From: Planococcus citri
Taxonomy: Eukaryota; Arthropoda; Insecta; Hemiptera; Pseudococcidae
Length of the DNA: 64,000 nt
Reading direction: 5' to 3'
Assembly: GCF_950023065.1 (NCBI RefSeq)
Contig: NC_088677.1
Span: 31,331,230-31,395,229 of the forward strand
Shown here in pieces: positions 34,009 to 46,778 of this stretch (the first letter of the stretch is position 1; the number at the start of each line of letters is the position of its first letter). The translations under genes were made by a program, and so were the position numbers. The notes below the pieces were generated by a model. That model saw only the letters and a program-made list of their open reading frames with translations, was not told the DNA's origin and searched no databases.

Positions 34009-35325
34009 TTGATTGGTGATCTAATGAATAGAGTAACTAATGAGGAATTAGCCAATGATTTTAATAGATACTTCACCCACCTTCCCCAACAAACCACAAA
34101 AAAACCAAACTCTTCATGTACAGGTTATACCCCTCTCTCATTCCTACCTGAAAAGGTGCAAGGCTCCATATTCCTCCACCCTACTACACCTATTGAGGTG
34201 TGTAAAACTATAGAAAACTTGAACAACTCCAAAGCAAAAGATGTATACAATATAGATGTAAAGCTGGTAAAGGATGTCAGATATGCTATATCTGAGGTCC
34301 TCTCTAGGCTATTCAATGATTGTTTAGTACAAGGGGTCTTCCCAGATTGCTTAAAACACAGCATAACAACCCCAGTATATAAGAACAAAGGACAAAAAGA
34401 TAACATATCAAATTTCCGACCAATATCTATAATACCAGTCTTTGCCAAAATCTTTGAGAAAATCATCTATGTGAGAATTTCATCCTATGTCAACTCCAAA
34501 AATATTCTTAGCCCAAATCAATTTGGATTCAGATCAAAACTTAGTACTTCAGATGCTATTTATGAACTAGTCAATACAATCTCTGATATGCTACAAAACA
34601 ATGAAAAACCTATTGGTATATTTTGTGACCTCTCTAAAGCTTTTGACAGAATAAAACATAATATCCTTGTGGCTAAATTAGAACACTATGGCATTAGAGG
34701 TATCGCAAAAAAACTTATAAAATCCTATCTAACCAATAGGACACAAAGAGTAAAACTAGTTTCTAAAAAAGGGATTGCTATATCCGACCCAGAAGACATT
34801 ACCATGGGAGTACCACAAGGTTCAAACCTAGGGCCATACTTTTTTCTTATGTATGTAAATGATTTTCCCCACTGCACCAAAAATAAAACTATACAATTTG
34901 AAGATGACACCACAGCAATTACAAAAGGATTCAACTGGACCCTAGCAGTTGAGGAAACTGAAAAAACCCTCCTACAAATGCAGACTTGGTTCATAGTGAA
35001 TGGCATGGAACTAAACCTTAATAAAACAACAATTATGCCATTTTGTATATCTACCACCCATCCCTCATCTTTAATTTCTTCTCTTGGTCTTGCCCAAACT
35101 TGTGAAAATACCACATTCCTCGGCACTGTGGTTTCCAATAACCTAAAGTGGACAGTACAAACTGACAAACTTGCAAGTCGACTCTCTACAACAGTGTATA
35201 TCATGACACAACTACGCCATATCACTTCAACTCAGACAAGGAAAATTGCTTATTTTGGACTATTCCAATCCACTGTAACTTATAATTTAGCTTTTTGGGG
35301 GGGGGGGATAACCCAACTCTGTTAA
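34009..35325 (+). CDS. LINE ORF2 part 2: reverse transcriptase
   Basis: This frame continues ORF2 after the A-run shift; it really begins just after 33926 (NYNAQRIQNSSNKNRTIWN). RT blocks in order are NFRPISIIPVFAKIFEKI, GFRSKLSTSDAIYEL, FCDLSKAFDRIKHNIL (block A), MGVPQGSNLGPYFFLMYVND (block B), FEDDTTAI (block C), LNLNKT and FLGTVV. In block C the usual FADD or YADD is FEDD: codon 34900-34902 is GAA, one base from GCA. Both metal-binding Asp remain, but Glu beside them would probably harm polymerisation. The frame is lost again in a G11 run (35297-35307). No RNase H follows. Confidence 0.85.
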   Translation: MIGDLMNRVTNEELANDFNRYFTHLPQQTTKKPNSSCTGYTPLSFLPEKVQGSIFLHPTTPIEVCKTIENLNNSKAKDVYNIDVKLVKDVRYAISEVLSRLFNDCLVQGVFPDCLKHSITTPVYKNKGQKDNISNFRPISIIPVFAKIFEKIIYVRISSYVNSKNILSPNQFGFRSKLSTSDAIYELVNTISDMLQNNEKPIGIFCDLSKAFDRIKHNILVAKLEHYGIRGIAKKLIKSYLTNRTQRVKLVSKKGIAISDPEDITMGVPQGSNLGPYFFLMYVNDFPHCTKNKTIQFEDDTTAITKGFNWTLAVEETEKTLLQMQTWFIVNGMELNLNKTTIMPFCISTTHPSSLISSLGLAQTCENTTFLGTVVSNNLKWTVQTDKLASRLSTTVYIMTQLRHITSTQTRKIAYFGLFQSTVTYNLAFWGGGITQLC

Positions 35326-35723
35326 ACAGGATATTCCTAATACAAAAAAGAATTCTGCGTAAAATTTATGGCCTAACTTGTACCGAATCATGTAAAGATT
35401 TATTTGTGTCAGAGAAAATATTAACCCTTCCTTCCTTGTACATTCTTGAAATTGGAGTTATGGTGAAGAAAAAAACAATAAAAACATCCACAATAAGCCA
35501 TCAGTACCCCACACGAAATAGAAACAACCTTGCAGTAAACTACTTTAAAACAACAACTTTACAATCCAATATCGATACAATGGCAGTAAAAATCTACAAT
35601 GCTTTATCCCCAGATCTAAAAAACATAACTTCAGTAAAAACCTTTAAAAAATATTTAAAAGGATGGTTAGAGGTAAAGGCTTTCTACACAGTGCAGGAAC
35701 TTCTAAACCCCCCAACTTTGTAA
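35295..35723 (+). CDS. LINE ORF2 part 3: C-terminal region
   Basis: The true coding part starts after the G11 run (35308: DNPTLLNRIFLIQKRILRKI) and runs to TAA at 35721-35723. It matches the conserved post-RT segment of CR1/Jockey-like proteins (LLNRIFLIQKRILRKIYGL, then TLPSLYILE and the usual YPTRNRNNL). Joined to part 2 by restoring one G (or removing two) it would give one continuous protein. It contains no RNase H or zinc knuckle. Confidence 0.8.
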   Translation: MGGGDNPTLLNRIFLIQKRILRKIYGLTCTESCKDLFVSEKILTLPSLYILEIGVMVKKKTIKTSTISHQYPTRNRNNLAVNYFKTTTLQSNIDTMAVKIYNALSPDLKNITSVKTFKKYLKGWLEVKAFYTVQELLNPPTL

Positions 35724-35849
35724 CCAATTTTAAGTTTATTTATACTACCTACAATACCTACCTACCTATATTATAAGTATAACTTGTACAAAGCCAAAAG
35801 GCATAAACGTACCGAATAAATTGAATTGAATTGAATTGAATACGAATAT

Positions 35850-36650
35850 AGCCTTAGTTTTTCAAATTGACCCTCACCCATGGCCCCCGAAACCTTATTC
35901 CCCAATAGGTAATAGTTCAAAAAATTTGTTTCATTAGGTCCAATCAAAAATTTGACGTCATATTCGTGTTCGGCATCACCAAAAACATACTATTTCATGT
36001 GTCGCCCGAACAAAACACTTTTTTAAAATTTTACCCCATTTGTGGAGGTGCTGGGGGCCATGGACGGGGTCCGATCAAAAATCTGACGTCATATTCGTGT
36101 TCAGCGTCACCAAAAACATACAATTCAATATATCACATGTCCCAGATTTTTTTTGAAAGTTTTGCCCAAATTTGGGGGAGGGGGTGCTTCCCTTCCATTG
36201 AAAGATCCCATCTGGAAAATTTAATATTTAGAAAAAACATCAAAAGTTACATCTATAGAAATTTTTTCAGAATTTTAAATGCTAGCTCCCACTTACAGCT
36301 CCATTTTGAAATTTGAACTTTCAATTTGAAAGTTCAACTTTCAACTTTTGAAAATTTCAAAACACCTGAAAAGTTTAAAATGCAATGCCCTTTTAAACTG
36401 TGAAATCAGTTTTTATCAAAGTATCATAGCTTTGGAGGAATACGCTGCTGAAGTTGAGTACCTCGAGACAATGTGAAAATAATTGAAGCCCCCCCCCACC
36501 CGGCCACCGCCTGAGGAGGCTGGGACCAAACTGATTGCGGGTTTCTTACGTATTGGGTGGGTAGACACTGTAAACAAAATTTGAGGGAAATCGAAGGACA
36601 TGACTCAAAAATGTTGGTCGAATTGAGCTGGAATGACTCAGGTTTCATAT
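35850..36650. repeat. ~130-bp tandem repeat with C-run tail, locus 2
   Basis: TGACGTCATATTCGTGTTC occurs at 35953 and 36084 (spacing 131), followed by CACCAAAAACATAC and TATATCACATGTCC blocks matching locus 1 at 20280-20990. The tail again has a C run (36488-36496 region) and GGGTGGGTAGACACTGTAA with AAATTTGAG. The shared order of array, C run and tail shows a dispersed composite repeat. Confidence 0.6.
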
Positions 36651-39600
36651 GCAGCTCAAATAATGAAAATTTTCGAAGAAAAATAAATGACTGAGCAATT
36701 ACTTACTTGAAAAAATCACACAAAACTTTTTCAATCATGGGAGTTTGCGCAGGCCTCCCTCCTCTTCCTTAAAAAAATATCGTAATAAATATGTACCTAC
36801 TTGGTAAAAAAAAATGGTCAGAATTTCCTAACGCGATTTAGTGGTTTAAAAACAAATTAGAAAATCTCTATTTTTATAATTGTTTACAAAAGAATATCTG
36901 CGAGACACCTAAGGTAGGGCAAAGTCTACTCGCAGTCCGCTCCATTCCATCCAGTCTTAGGCATCTTTTGTCCTTGAAGAAATGGTATTACGTTAGGAAT
37001 TTTGCAAAATCGTCACACCACCCAATTATTCGTTTCAAAATTTATGTGAAAATGGTGCTCCTGGCGCAGAACCCGCCATGGTCTTTTCTCTTTCTTTTAT
37101 GCATTTCATCATGATATTCGTACCAAAAGTTCACCAGTTTCAAATGGAATTTTGAAAATTTTTCCCATAATTAATGAACGCATCTTCAAAAGTTGTAATC
37201 TGAAAGAAAAATATCCGCAAACGTGCCCTCATTCATGAGCATTTGTTCTTCGAAAGAATAGGATTTCATAAAAAATAAACATTATATCAATAAAAATAGT
37301 AAAAGAGAATATTGCAGAAAAAAAACAATTTCCAACACTTTCGAATTACGGTAGTTTTAAAGATCTATCATAAGATTTCCTACATACAAAAACACGACCA
37401 AAACAACCCTATATATTTACTATAACAACGACGACGACGACGCATCACACAAAAAAATGACAAAAGAATAGAGCAAGGGAATTAACCTTTGCGATATACG
37501 ACGAGAAAAAGCGAACTGCGCAAGCTCGTCGTTGGTGAAATTTGTACCTATATGTACTTGGGAGCAATAATAAATGAATCTTGGGATAGAATAACCCCAA
37601 CAATACGACTATCCTGTGTACATGTTTAAAAGCAAATACATTACTTCAACACAAGGGAACACTTGGTACGCTTCAAAAAGCAATCTACCGAACCTTCAAA
37701 GCACGTTATTCATTATACCCTTAACCTGTTTACATTTTAAAATACTTTTCTACAATCTTCTATCATATTTTTCAATGCAAAAAAGCAAACGAGAAATTAC
37801 GTCACTGGTATATTTTAAAATGAAAATATATCTTCGTACGAGTAATAATTATTCAAATAACATGAGAATTTTCGTAGCTAAATTAATTCTCTGATGTAGT
37901 CGATAATTTCACATATATACATAACTTGAGAAAATTTCAACTTCAAAGTATACCTATTTCCTTTTACATTTCAAACACTTAAAAGAACACAACACTCGAC
38001 TTTCATTTACTCAACCACTTTTGACAGTCCTGACCATTGATGGAAGAAGGAAGAAACAGGGGTTGTGTTGTAAGAAATATATAGCTACCTAATAGTGTCA
38101 TCGAAAAGGGAGATTTGCGACGACGATACACGAGCTAACGCGATTTAAAATTTTTAAAAGCTTTCCAGTTCCACTCGTTTCGCCATCGTAATTTTTCGCT
38201 CAACGAAACTATATTAATGAGCTAGAAATGGCAAAAAAAAACAGCCTTGTTATAGAGTAAATTTTTTTTCACATCGTTGGCGAAAAAGATGATTTATTAT
38301 TTTATGTGGAAACGTGACAAAAGATTAATCGTTTGTCATTTAAGAGAAAAAAGTACAGGATTAGTTTAAGTAACGCCTGGATTTCAATATACAGCCCACT
38401 TTTATCTTTTTCCCCCATCCCCCTCTTATTCCATCTTTCTCGGTTCTTTTCCTATATACCTCATTCATCTCGTGTTTCGTTCTTTTGAAATTATTAATTC
38501 CCCCCACCCCATTTAAACCCACTGTGTGAGATAACGTAAAAATACGAGTAAGTCCGGTCGTCGCGTCGATTTACTTTGTGTAATATGTAAGGTTTGAACT
38601 GTTGCTGTTTACCAAGTTGGCCTTTGCCACAGCTTCGCGTAGACGTACCGGATCATTTAGCGTTTAAATCTCCGTTAACCGGGCAGGAAATTCTGGTCGA
38701 TTCGCGTACGAAAATGAGAACCGCGTACCTTGAACGGTTAGACGCAAATGTAATTCATTTTCAACAGGTATAAGCTTCACCTTTACCGCGGTTATAGGTT
38801 TCGTGGTAAATGAAAGTATATATACGACAGTTCATTACGTCGCTTTTCCTTTCCTCGCCTTTCCTTTCCTTTTACTCGTGCTTCATTTCATTTTTTTTTC
38901 AACTTCAGCTTAAAATAAGAATACTGTGCCAAGGTGCTCTATACGAATTTTATAAAGCTGGTTGACACAGGTACTTGCTATCTACTTACTATTTTATAAT
39001 CAACGTTGAAAGCCACGAGAAGAGAAATATTTTTTTGCGGATTTTTCTTTCGTTACTGCGAAGAAAAAGGAGCTTTGTAACTGGCGGATTAGTTTTAACT
39101 TTGGGTATAGGTAGGTAGGTATAGGTAACTAGGTAACTAGGTAACATGGTTATGAAATTTTCAGAGAAAATCACCATATTTTGCCAACAATTCGCTGTTC
39201 AATCGTGTCAAATTAAAATATCCTACAATTCAAAATTTGTTTTTAATTAGGTAGGTAAGGTACCTATAAGTTATCATTCTGGAATCAGATAATCAAAGAA
39301 GAACTATTGAATTATCGATGTTTCGAGCTCTCATTTGTATAAATTCAATTCAAGTGCATGAACAAATCTTTTTCAATTTTGATTTTGTTGTACATTTTTG
39401 TATCAAAGATCTTAAAACGAACTGAGGGAGAATAGAATTATTTATCCCCTGAAAACGTTGAAAATTACACTTCGAGTCTCATCACTTCTTGGTTGAATTG
39501 ACAGAGGGAATGATCCATTTACCTCAAAAAGCCCATTTGGACATTTATGCGCAACAAAAAACAAAACTTTACTCATTCAACAATTTTTTTTTTTAAATTT

Positions 39601-42600
39601 AGGGGCCCGTCAAATACTTTTCCACCTTCCCTCCCCCCTCCCTCGCCACTATAAATCCGAATCTCAAATGTCTATTTTGTCTTTAAATTAGCAAGGCACA
39701 CAATAGATGTCCTGTCCATTAAAATAATAATGAGCACTTACTTTAGTCATTTCAAAACATTTTGTTGACGGAATAACCTTTTCTATTCCAAAATCATCGA
39801 GCACCACCCTATACCAAAAAAATATTTAAAAAACTTGACGACGTCCAAGCCTCCTCCCCGCTCATTTCAATTCTTTTAGGTCCCATGGGAACTAGCCAAA
39901 AAATGAATCGAAAATTCTCGAATTGGACGAATTTTTGCAGTTTTTAAAAATTTTGTGGCATTACAACCTCACAAGTGTTTTAAATGGAAGAAAAATGATT
40001 TTAAACATTTTGACGCGTTCAATTCTCCTTCTTCCAGTCTCTGCCAATTCTTATGCCTCAAACACGATTGAAATATTTACTTCTATTTTTCAGTAAAAAA
40101 AATTTTCAATCAGGAGAATTTTCACTATTTTCAAAAATTTTTGGGGCATAATCCAAAACAGTCTCCATGAGGGCAAAAGTTATTCCCAAATTATACCTTA
40201 CACGAGTTGGTAGCAATATAGAAACCTGAAAATTTTTCTACCGAAATAAATAGCAGCCTTGAAGAGGAAGTGCATTCTTCTTGTTGAAAATTAAGAAAAA
40301 ATCGATGAAATATCTTCAAAATTGGAAAAATTTTCACTTACATCTTTTTTCAATTTTTCGATAGTTTCACTGATTTTTTGATAATTTTACGCAAATTTAT
40401 TCGTGTTTTATGGTAGCAGTAATTGTAATATTTGGCAAATTTGAGCATTGCTCTGCTCATTTGTTGCTGCTTTTTTGAATAATTTCAATGGAAAATGTTG
40501 TCGATTGTCTGAGCTGATCTGAGCAATTTTTGTAATACCTATTCGAATAATAATCATGAACTCTTCATTTTTTTTCTGTTCTTATGAATCGTAGGGTTTA
40601 CCATCGACACTTGAAGATGATACGTTCGCGAACGATTTGATCACAGACGACCATTTGACTACGAATGAATGAATCGCTATATAAACCAAACCAGATCAAA
40701 GATTATAGGTACGTACTTACTACAAATTTTGACATCGTCAATTCTATCAACAGAAATTTGAGCTGATTCGATTGCGATTTTGCGAACGATTCGCTCAGAA
40801 ACGACGAATCATTCGAAAACGACTGAAACACTTTTGAAAGTTCAATTCATCGTAGCGCCTTCGGTTGGGTAAAATGAGTTCCTGATCCTTGAGCACTTCT
40901 TTTTAGTTTTTTTTGGTACTTCATTTAAAGTTTTGCAGCGTAGCTGGCGTCCATTCGACCTATTTGCAATATTCAAACATGCAGCTATACAACCTTGAAG
41001 AATCAACAACACGTAACTTTGCCACTTCAATTTCAGAGGTCAGTAAACCAATTTACACAAGAATAGTATTTCGTGTTATTATACCTACGTATTACAAAGC
41101 GACTGATGCGACACCTTGAGCCGAACACCAAGTACATCCTAGTCATTTGCAAATGCATTTAATTTCCAATACAAGTTTTAGGAACAAGCAACTGGAATAT
41201 AAACAACTTTACAAGATTTGAAATCGAGTAATTAAAGGGTAACAAAGGAGAATGACTTTCTGATGGAATAAATTTTGATATTCCGTCCTCTGTGAATTCT
41301 CAGAGATACACCACAGATGGGTTTATAGGCAGACACGTGACTGTGACTACATCGAGTAAATATGTACTATCGTGTGGTTCTATAGAAATTTGCATAATAA
41401 TGCATTCTATTCCGCGCCGTTTCAATGATTCGCGAAAAAAATTAAATTTATCAGAAAATAAAACCGACCATTTAAAACAAAAACCATCTCATTTGTTTTG
41501 CTAGCGAATTTGTAGAATTATTCATAAGGGTATTATTGAAATTTCGACGTTGGTAAACGACACTAATCCGGCTATAATTTCGCATAAAATTTATCATATC
41601 GTCTGAAATACGTATACTTTACGACTAGACGTAAAATATTGAAAAACGTCACTCAATGAAGTAAACTTATATTCAGTCAAAAGTTCCCATTACAGTTGGT
41701 GGAAAAAATATATATATCTGTGGAATAAATTTCCCTTTTATCTTTTTCAACATACCTATATAAGATAGAAACGCGAGATATACGTTGAATAATTGCGATT
41801 CATGCAACGATAGATATGATATAGGCAGATACTCGGTCGAGTCGAGGGTTTGAGAGAGAAAAAAATCGATTTCTCAGTCCCTTCGAAAATTTGTTCTATT
41901 CGCAAATAATCACAACCACAAATGCAAAAAGGATGTTCATTTCTACAAATGAAAAGAGTTTATCTTAAGTATAGTAAAAGGTATCATCCACTTGAGAATG
42001 GAACCGTATCGAAATTCTAGCGTAGTAACCGAATCGATTTGGGGAAAAAGTTTTTCACTTCGAGACGAGCAAAATGAAGTATCTCTTTTTCTTATATATT
42101 ATAGTATACCTATCGAGAAAAAAATACCCTTATACTACTATCTATGGCAGGTATACATCGTATGGGTACATATAATACGCGTTATTTTGTAAGTGATAAC
42201 GGTTCTTGTTCTCACACTTGAAATTTGGTGTATGTTACCATCAACGTATACCTACCTACCTATCTGACGTATTAGAATGAAAAAGCATACGTGGTAGGTC
42301 ATTGCTACAACGTGGTTCAATTTTCGCAGCATGATATCAGATGAAAAAGGGCTATTTAGTTCAAGGTAAACGTGTTGAATCGACCCTTAATGCATTTGAT
42401 TGCTTCGATAGGCACCAAATGTGTGTGGGTACAATTTTAGGTCCATATTGCTTATTTTCAATGCTTCATATTTTTCAAGATTCAGATAGGTAGGTACCTA
42501 CTTGAAAATATGATTTCTTTCTTGAGTTATTTTAGAAAGGAATTTTAACGAGATCGGGTACACTGTCACACTTCGGAGTCTTCAAATTTGTATTCAATAT

Positions 42601-45600
42601 TTTTATCGCTCTTTGGAAAACATTTCGAAAAAAATTACTCGAGGCCAATCACGACCTTCTATGATCAATATGAGGAGAAACAATTTAGTCAATCAAAACA
42701 GCAAATAAGCACATGACAGACATCTCCAAAAATCTGTTTATTTCCAAATTCGTTATTATTTAAAAATTCAAACGAATCATGTATAATAATTTGCCTCCTT
42801 TTTTACCACAAGGAGCAAAAATGTGTGATTTTCGCTGCTCTGTATCTGTTTTGGAAATTCCTTAATTTAAAATGCTTTAATTGGTAAGTTTAAGCTGACA
42901 TAAAGACCGAAAATACTGTGAACGCAATGAAAATTCAGATATGTACCATTATGTTCTTAATGATTCCCAGAATGAAAAAGTTAGAGGTGGGTATTGAAAA
43001 AAATGATGACATGATGTCAGAAGCACGTTTTTTTTCAAATTTCAGACTCCTCAGTCAAACCTTATAATTTGGAAATTACCTACATATTTGAAGTTTCGTT
43101 GACTCATGTTCTCAGCAAATAAATTTCAAAATGTTCAAATTACATAAATTTTTCGAAATAAAAATAATACTTACATTTTTTTTAATATATCGAAATAAAG
43201 ATTTTTTCGAATTTTCAAATTTTGAGCTCTCACCTGGTAGGAGGAAGAAAATTTAAGCATTAGCCCCAAAATTTGAAATTTTTTCCAAGTTTTATTGAGG
43301 TCATTTGGCTATGATTTTTTTGATAAGAAATTTCAAGTCCATCATAAAACTTTGTCATTGAACTCCATACACTTTTTAGTCATCAAGATTTTATAATATT
43401 CAAAAATGCATTGAAAATTTTCTCCTTTTTTCGTTAAATTTTTTTTTTTTGTTGAGAAAATTGGACTTTGCATAATTGAATTATTCATTTTTCCATTGAA
43501 AATTAATTTTTTTGTTTCATCGTCTGTTTCAATTTATTAATTTTTCACCAAATTCCCCAACTTTTTATCGAAATTTCAAACTCTAGAGGGACAACTCTTC
43601 CACTTTCGTCACTATTCTGAGTTTCACATGCCCATCGTGGGACCAAAGAAAAGCACAAAAGAAAGAAGTCGAAATTTTGTCGTTTCATGATGATCAAAGA
43701 GAGAGGAAAGAGCTGTTGAGGAAATGACAAGAGTTTTACGAAACAATTGCGTTGATTAATCAAAATGTGTTATTGTTTATGACAACATTCAGTTTATATT
43801 TGAAAACAATGGCTCAATCATAAATTTGAAAAAAATTTAGAATACGTGTTGGAGCAGGGCAAAACATTAGGCAGTAAATATTGACATTTAAAATTTTTTT
43901 CTCGAAAAGACGTACATACAATATCAAATTTTTGAACCGCGAAAACTTCCTCCGAAGAAATTTATTAACACTATGGAGACTTTGTACAGAAGAGGAACTA
44001 TGTTGAATTAGTAATGTTTTATCGAATGCGACGGGTTTCATGCTCGTTTCGTTGAATCGTGCCAAAAATGTGATGAATTATTTCGGAAATATTTCTGAAC
44101 TTTGTTGACAACGTGTATGTTGTACAGGACTACACAGTGCATAGGTGTATGCTTCTACTATACATCATGGTTCATTAATTTCACCACTTTCACGAGAACG
44201 AGATTAATATTAATATCTAATGAATTGAAATTGAAAATGTAACCAAAGTTGAACTCGCGACAACCCAATTTAAAATTACATATGTACATAGTTACATACT
44301 TCTCATTATACTTTAATTAGTGAAATTGCACCAAAATGTGTTTTTTTACTACACGTATACGAGAATTCTTTATTTTACAATACTGTAATATTGATAATTC
44401 TCAATTTTTTGTAACTTTATCTAATGAAAAAATGCTTAGGTAAGTAGGTAGGTATCTTATAAGATATGCAGTTATAATCGGGAGCAAATCATTTCCTATC
44501 TCAATTTTGGCTAAACTTGCCTTCAGTTTTAACTCATTCCGTCAATAAGCTCATGACAAGAAATCGTTCACTTTTGTCCACTGCATAGAAATATATATTT
44601 AAGACATTACTTTTTGTCTATAAAATTATGTCCTGTCGCTGAAATGCTTTTATAATGAATGGTTGTCAAATCATCACCAAGGTCATCAAAATACGAGTAC
44701 CTATACGTATAAAACGAATGAATATGTAAGTACATATGAATTCAATAGAAAAAAGTGACCACCTGTTGATTATACGAGATATGGACGAAGTTGTGAGTAT
44801 ACCTTGCACGAATCGTAAACTCTTTAAAATTTACTTTAAATAGCGAAAGTACCGACGTACCTACGTTAATGAGAAATAATTGAAGAGAACCAAGCTCATG
44901 GTAGCAGTCGAACTATGTAAAGGTGTACTTCAAACCTCTATACCATCTCCGACAGATTTAAAAAAATGAAAAGGGAAGCAAAAAAGCCATGGACGTTCAC
45001 GATCTGTGTATGTATCTCAACATGAAAAAATGATAAAATCAATTTCAAATTCTTATCTGCGATTCCACAATCTTGTATGTTTAAAAAATTAATAATGAAC
45101 AAAATTTTTGAAAATATTTAATCAATTCAAAGTACGTTGGACAGTATAGAGTAATTTACATTTTAATATTATCGATACTTCGATAGGTAAAAAGGTTCCA
45201 GTTGATTGAAAAATAAAATTCCAAAATTTGAAAATTTTTTTCCAAATCTTGACAAAAAAATTCAAATTGGTATCGACTTATTAATAATTTTAGACAGATT
45301 GAAATTTAATAGGGTTGTTATTATACTCGTTGGAGCAGGAAATTTCGAGAGCTTATGCTCTCGGCTTACTTCAACTAATTTGCTTTTTTTTAAATTATTT
45401 TTTTTTAGGAAATTAGGTATCATTCAAAGAAAAATTTCAAGACCAGAGAGATTAGCTTCTTGTATTAAAAACGACGTTCGTTCACTTTTAAAATTATGAA
45501 TTTTACAAAGCTTTTGCTATTGCTTCGCTCTGGCTGATTTTCATTTAATTTTATTCATTTTAAAATATTTTTGGTATACTTAAAAGTACCAAAAAGCACC

Positions 45601-46730
45601 ATTTGACATTTTTGCTCTTACGCCCCCTCCAAAAAAGACTGTTCGAAAGGCTGAATTATTTCATGGATTTGAAAGCACAACCTTGTGGCTCTCAGCCCCG
45701 AAATTGGAGCCACCCACTGGAGAGTGATCCCCAGGAAAATAAACACCCTATAGCATATTTCTATTGCAATTTTTAAGGGCTTATAGTAAGTAATATTTAT
45801 CATGTACGAGTATCTGATCTGTGGTCGTTTTTTAGTGTTTTTTTACGCACGTAGAATTATATACCTATACATCAAAGATAGGCATTTCTGCTGTTTTTTA
45901 TTCGTAATGATGTAGAACGATAAAAAAAACGTTTTCAGGGTTTTATACCCGTCGAATAATCGTACTCGTGCATAAAAAATTCACCAAACAAAACATTCAT
46001 CGTAACTAGATTTTTTTTCAAAGTGTAAAAAAATACGCCCACTTGTACGATTGATTTTATTAAATATCCGTTTTTTCTATAGGTACCTTATTTTTTCCTG
46101 AAGAATATCCGATATATATATATCTATACTATGTACCTTATGTAAAACGTAGGTTATACCTACGTTCAACAATCGCTCCAACTCGATAAAACTTTTACCA
46201 TCGTTTGGTTAGAATATTCACAACTTTGCGACAAAACAATTCGCACCTTGTTCGCAGTTCGTAACCAATCGGTAAATTTTAACTGCACGTATGTACCTAT
46301 ACAGTCGTACACCTCGAACGTCATCGTACCAAGGATGACGCATTTATTTACATACCTACAATCGAGTCGAATCGAAACATCTTTCTTATAAAATTAATCT
46401 CTGGTCGAACATTAAAACAAATTTTACAAGACGTATTCGTAAAGAAGGAAACTAACGCAGCGAGCTAGCACGGTTTTATTACGAAATTGGATTATAAACC
46501 GTAAAATAATAATTTCACTATCATATGCGAGCAGACGCCCAAGTGCCAATATTTTGTTACTTGGATCGGTTTCAAAAATTGGCTTCATTCATCTTATTCG
46601 TATATCGCGTACTCGTATCAATATTTTTTAGCTTATTTCTACATCCAGCGTGTTCGTAATAGTCGAGTAAGTTAGGTAGGTACCTACCAATTTACCATAT
46701 ACGAGTATGCACCTCCGGCTCTATACTTAC
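36651..46730. other. 10 kb with no recognised gene or element
   Basis: AT-rich DNA with scattered TAGGTACC and TACGAGTA words and a short ACG run at 37428-37442. The only open stretch with unusual composition is 38591-38770 on the plus strand (60 codons, higher GC, ending CAG/GTATAA), which I could not relate to any family. Other open frames under 100 codons look random. Confidence 0.4.
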
Positions 46731-46778
46731 CGACGTAACTTGCGTCACGAATACTGTATCACTATTTTCAGTTTCACC
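46731..46778 (-). other. candidate 48-bp micro-exon
   Basis: On the minus strand GATCATCGCAG precedes, and a consensus GTAAGTATAG donor follows, a 48-base segment. It is open in one frame, reading GETENSDTVFVTQVTS (phase 0 to 0). Both splice sites are good, but the pyrimidine tract is weak and no neighbouring exon is known. It could belong to the same minus-strand host gene whose 3' exons lie at 2.5-12.6 kb, but its phase does not join directly to the exon at 12432-12621. Confidence 0.2.

Larger units (their letters stand above)
31117..35840 (+). mobile_element. near full-length two-ORF LINE (CR1/Jockey-like)
   Basis: The element has a short 5' UTR beginning near 31117 (approximate), ORF1 (31216-32877), ORF2 (32883-35723, broken twice) and a ~100-base 3' UTR. 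It ends in four TTGAA units at 35821-35840 instead of poly(A). A microsatellite-like 3' end, an SGNH domain in ORF1, an EEP endonuclease and an RT without RNase H fit CR1/Jockey-group non-LTR elements. No clean target duplication was found. The copy is young: its only frame breaks are single homopolymer changes. It lies beside repeat locus 2 (35850-36650). Confidence 0.85.

Noticed and set aside
38591..38770. 60-codon plus-strand open stretch ending at CAG/GTATAA, GC-richer than its surroundings
   Set aside because: No acceptor with a good pyrimidine tract and no recognisable protein. It could be an exon, but the evidence is too thin.
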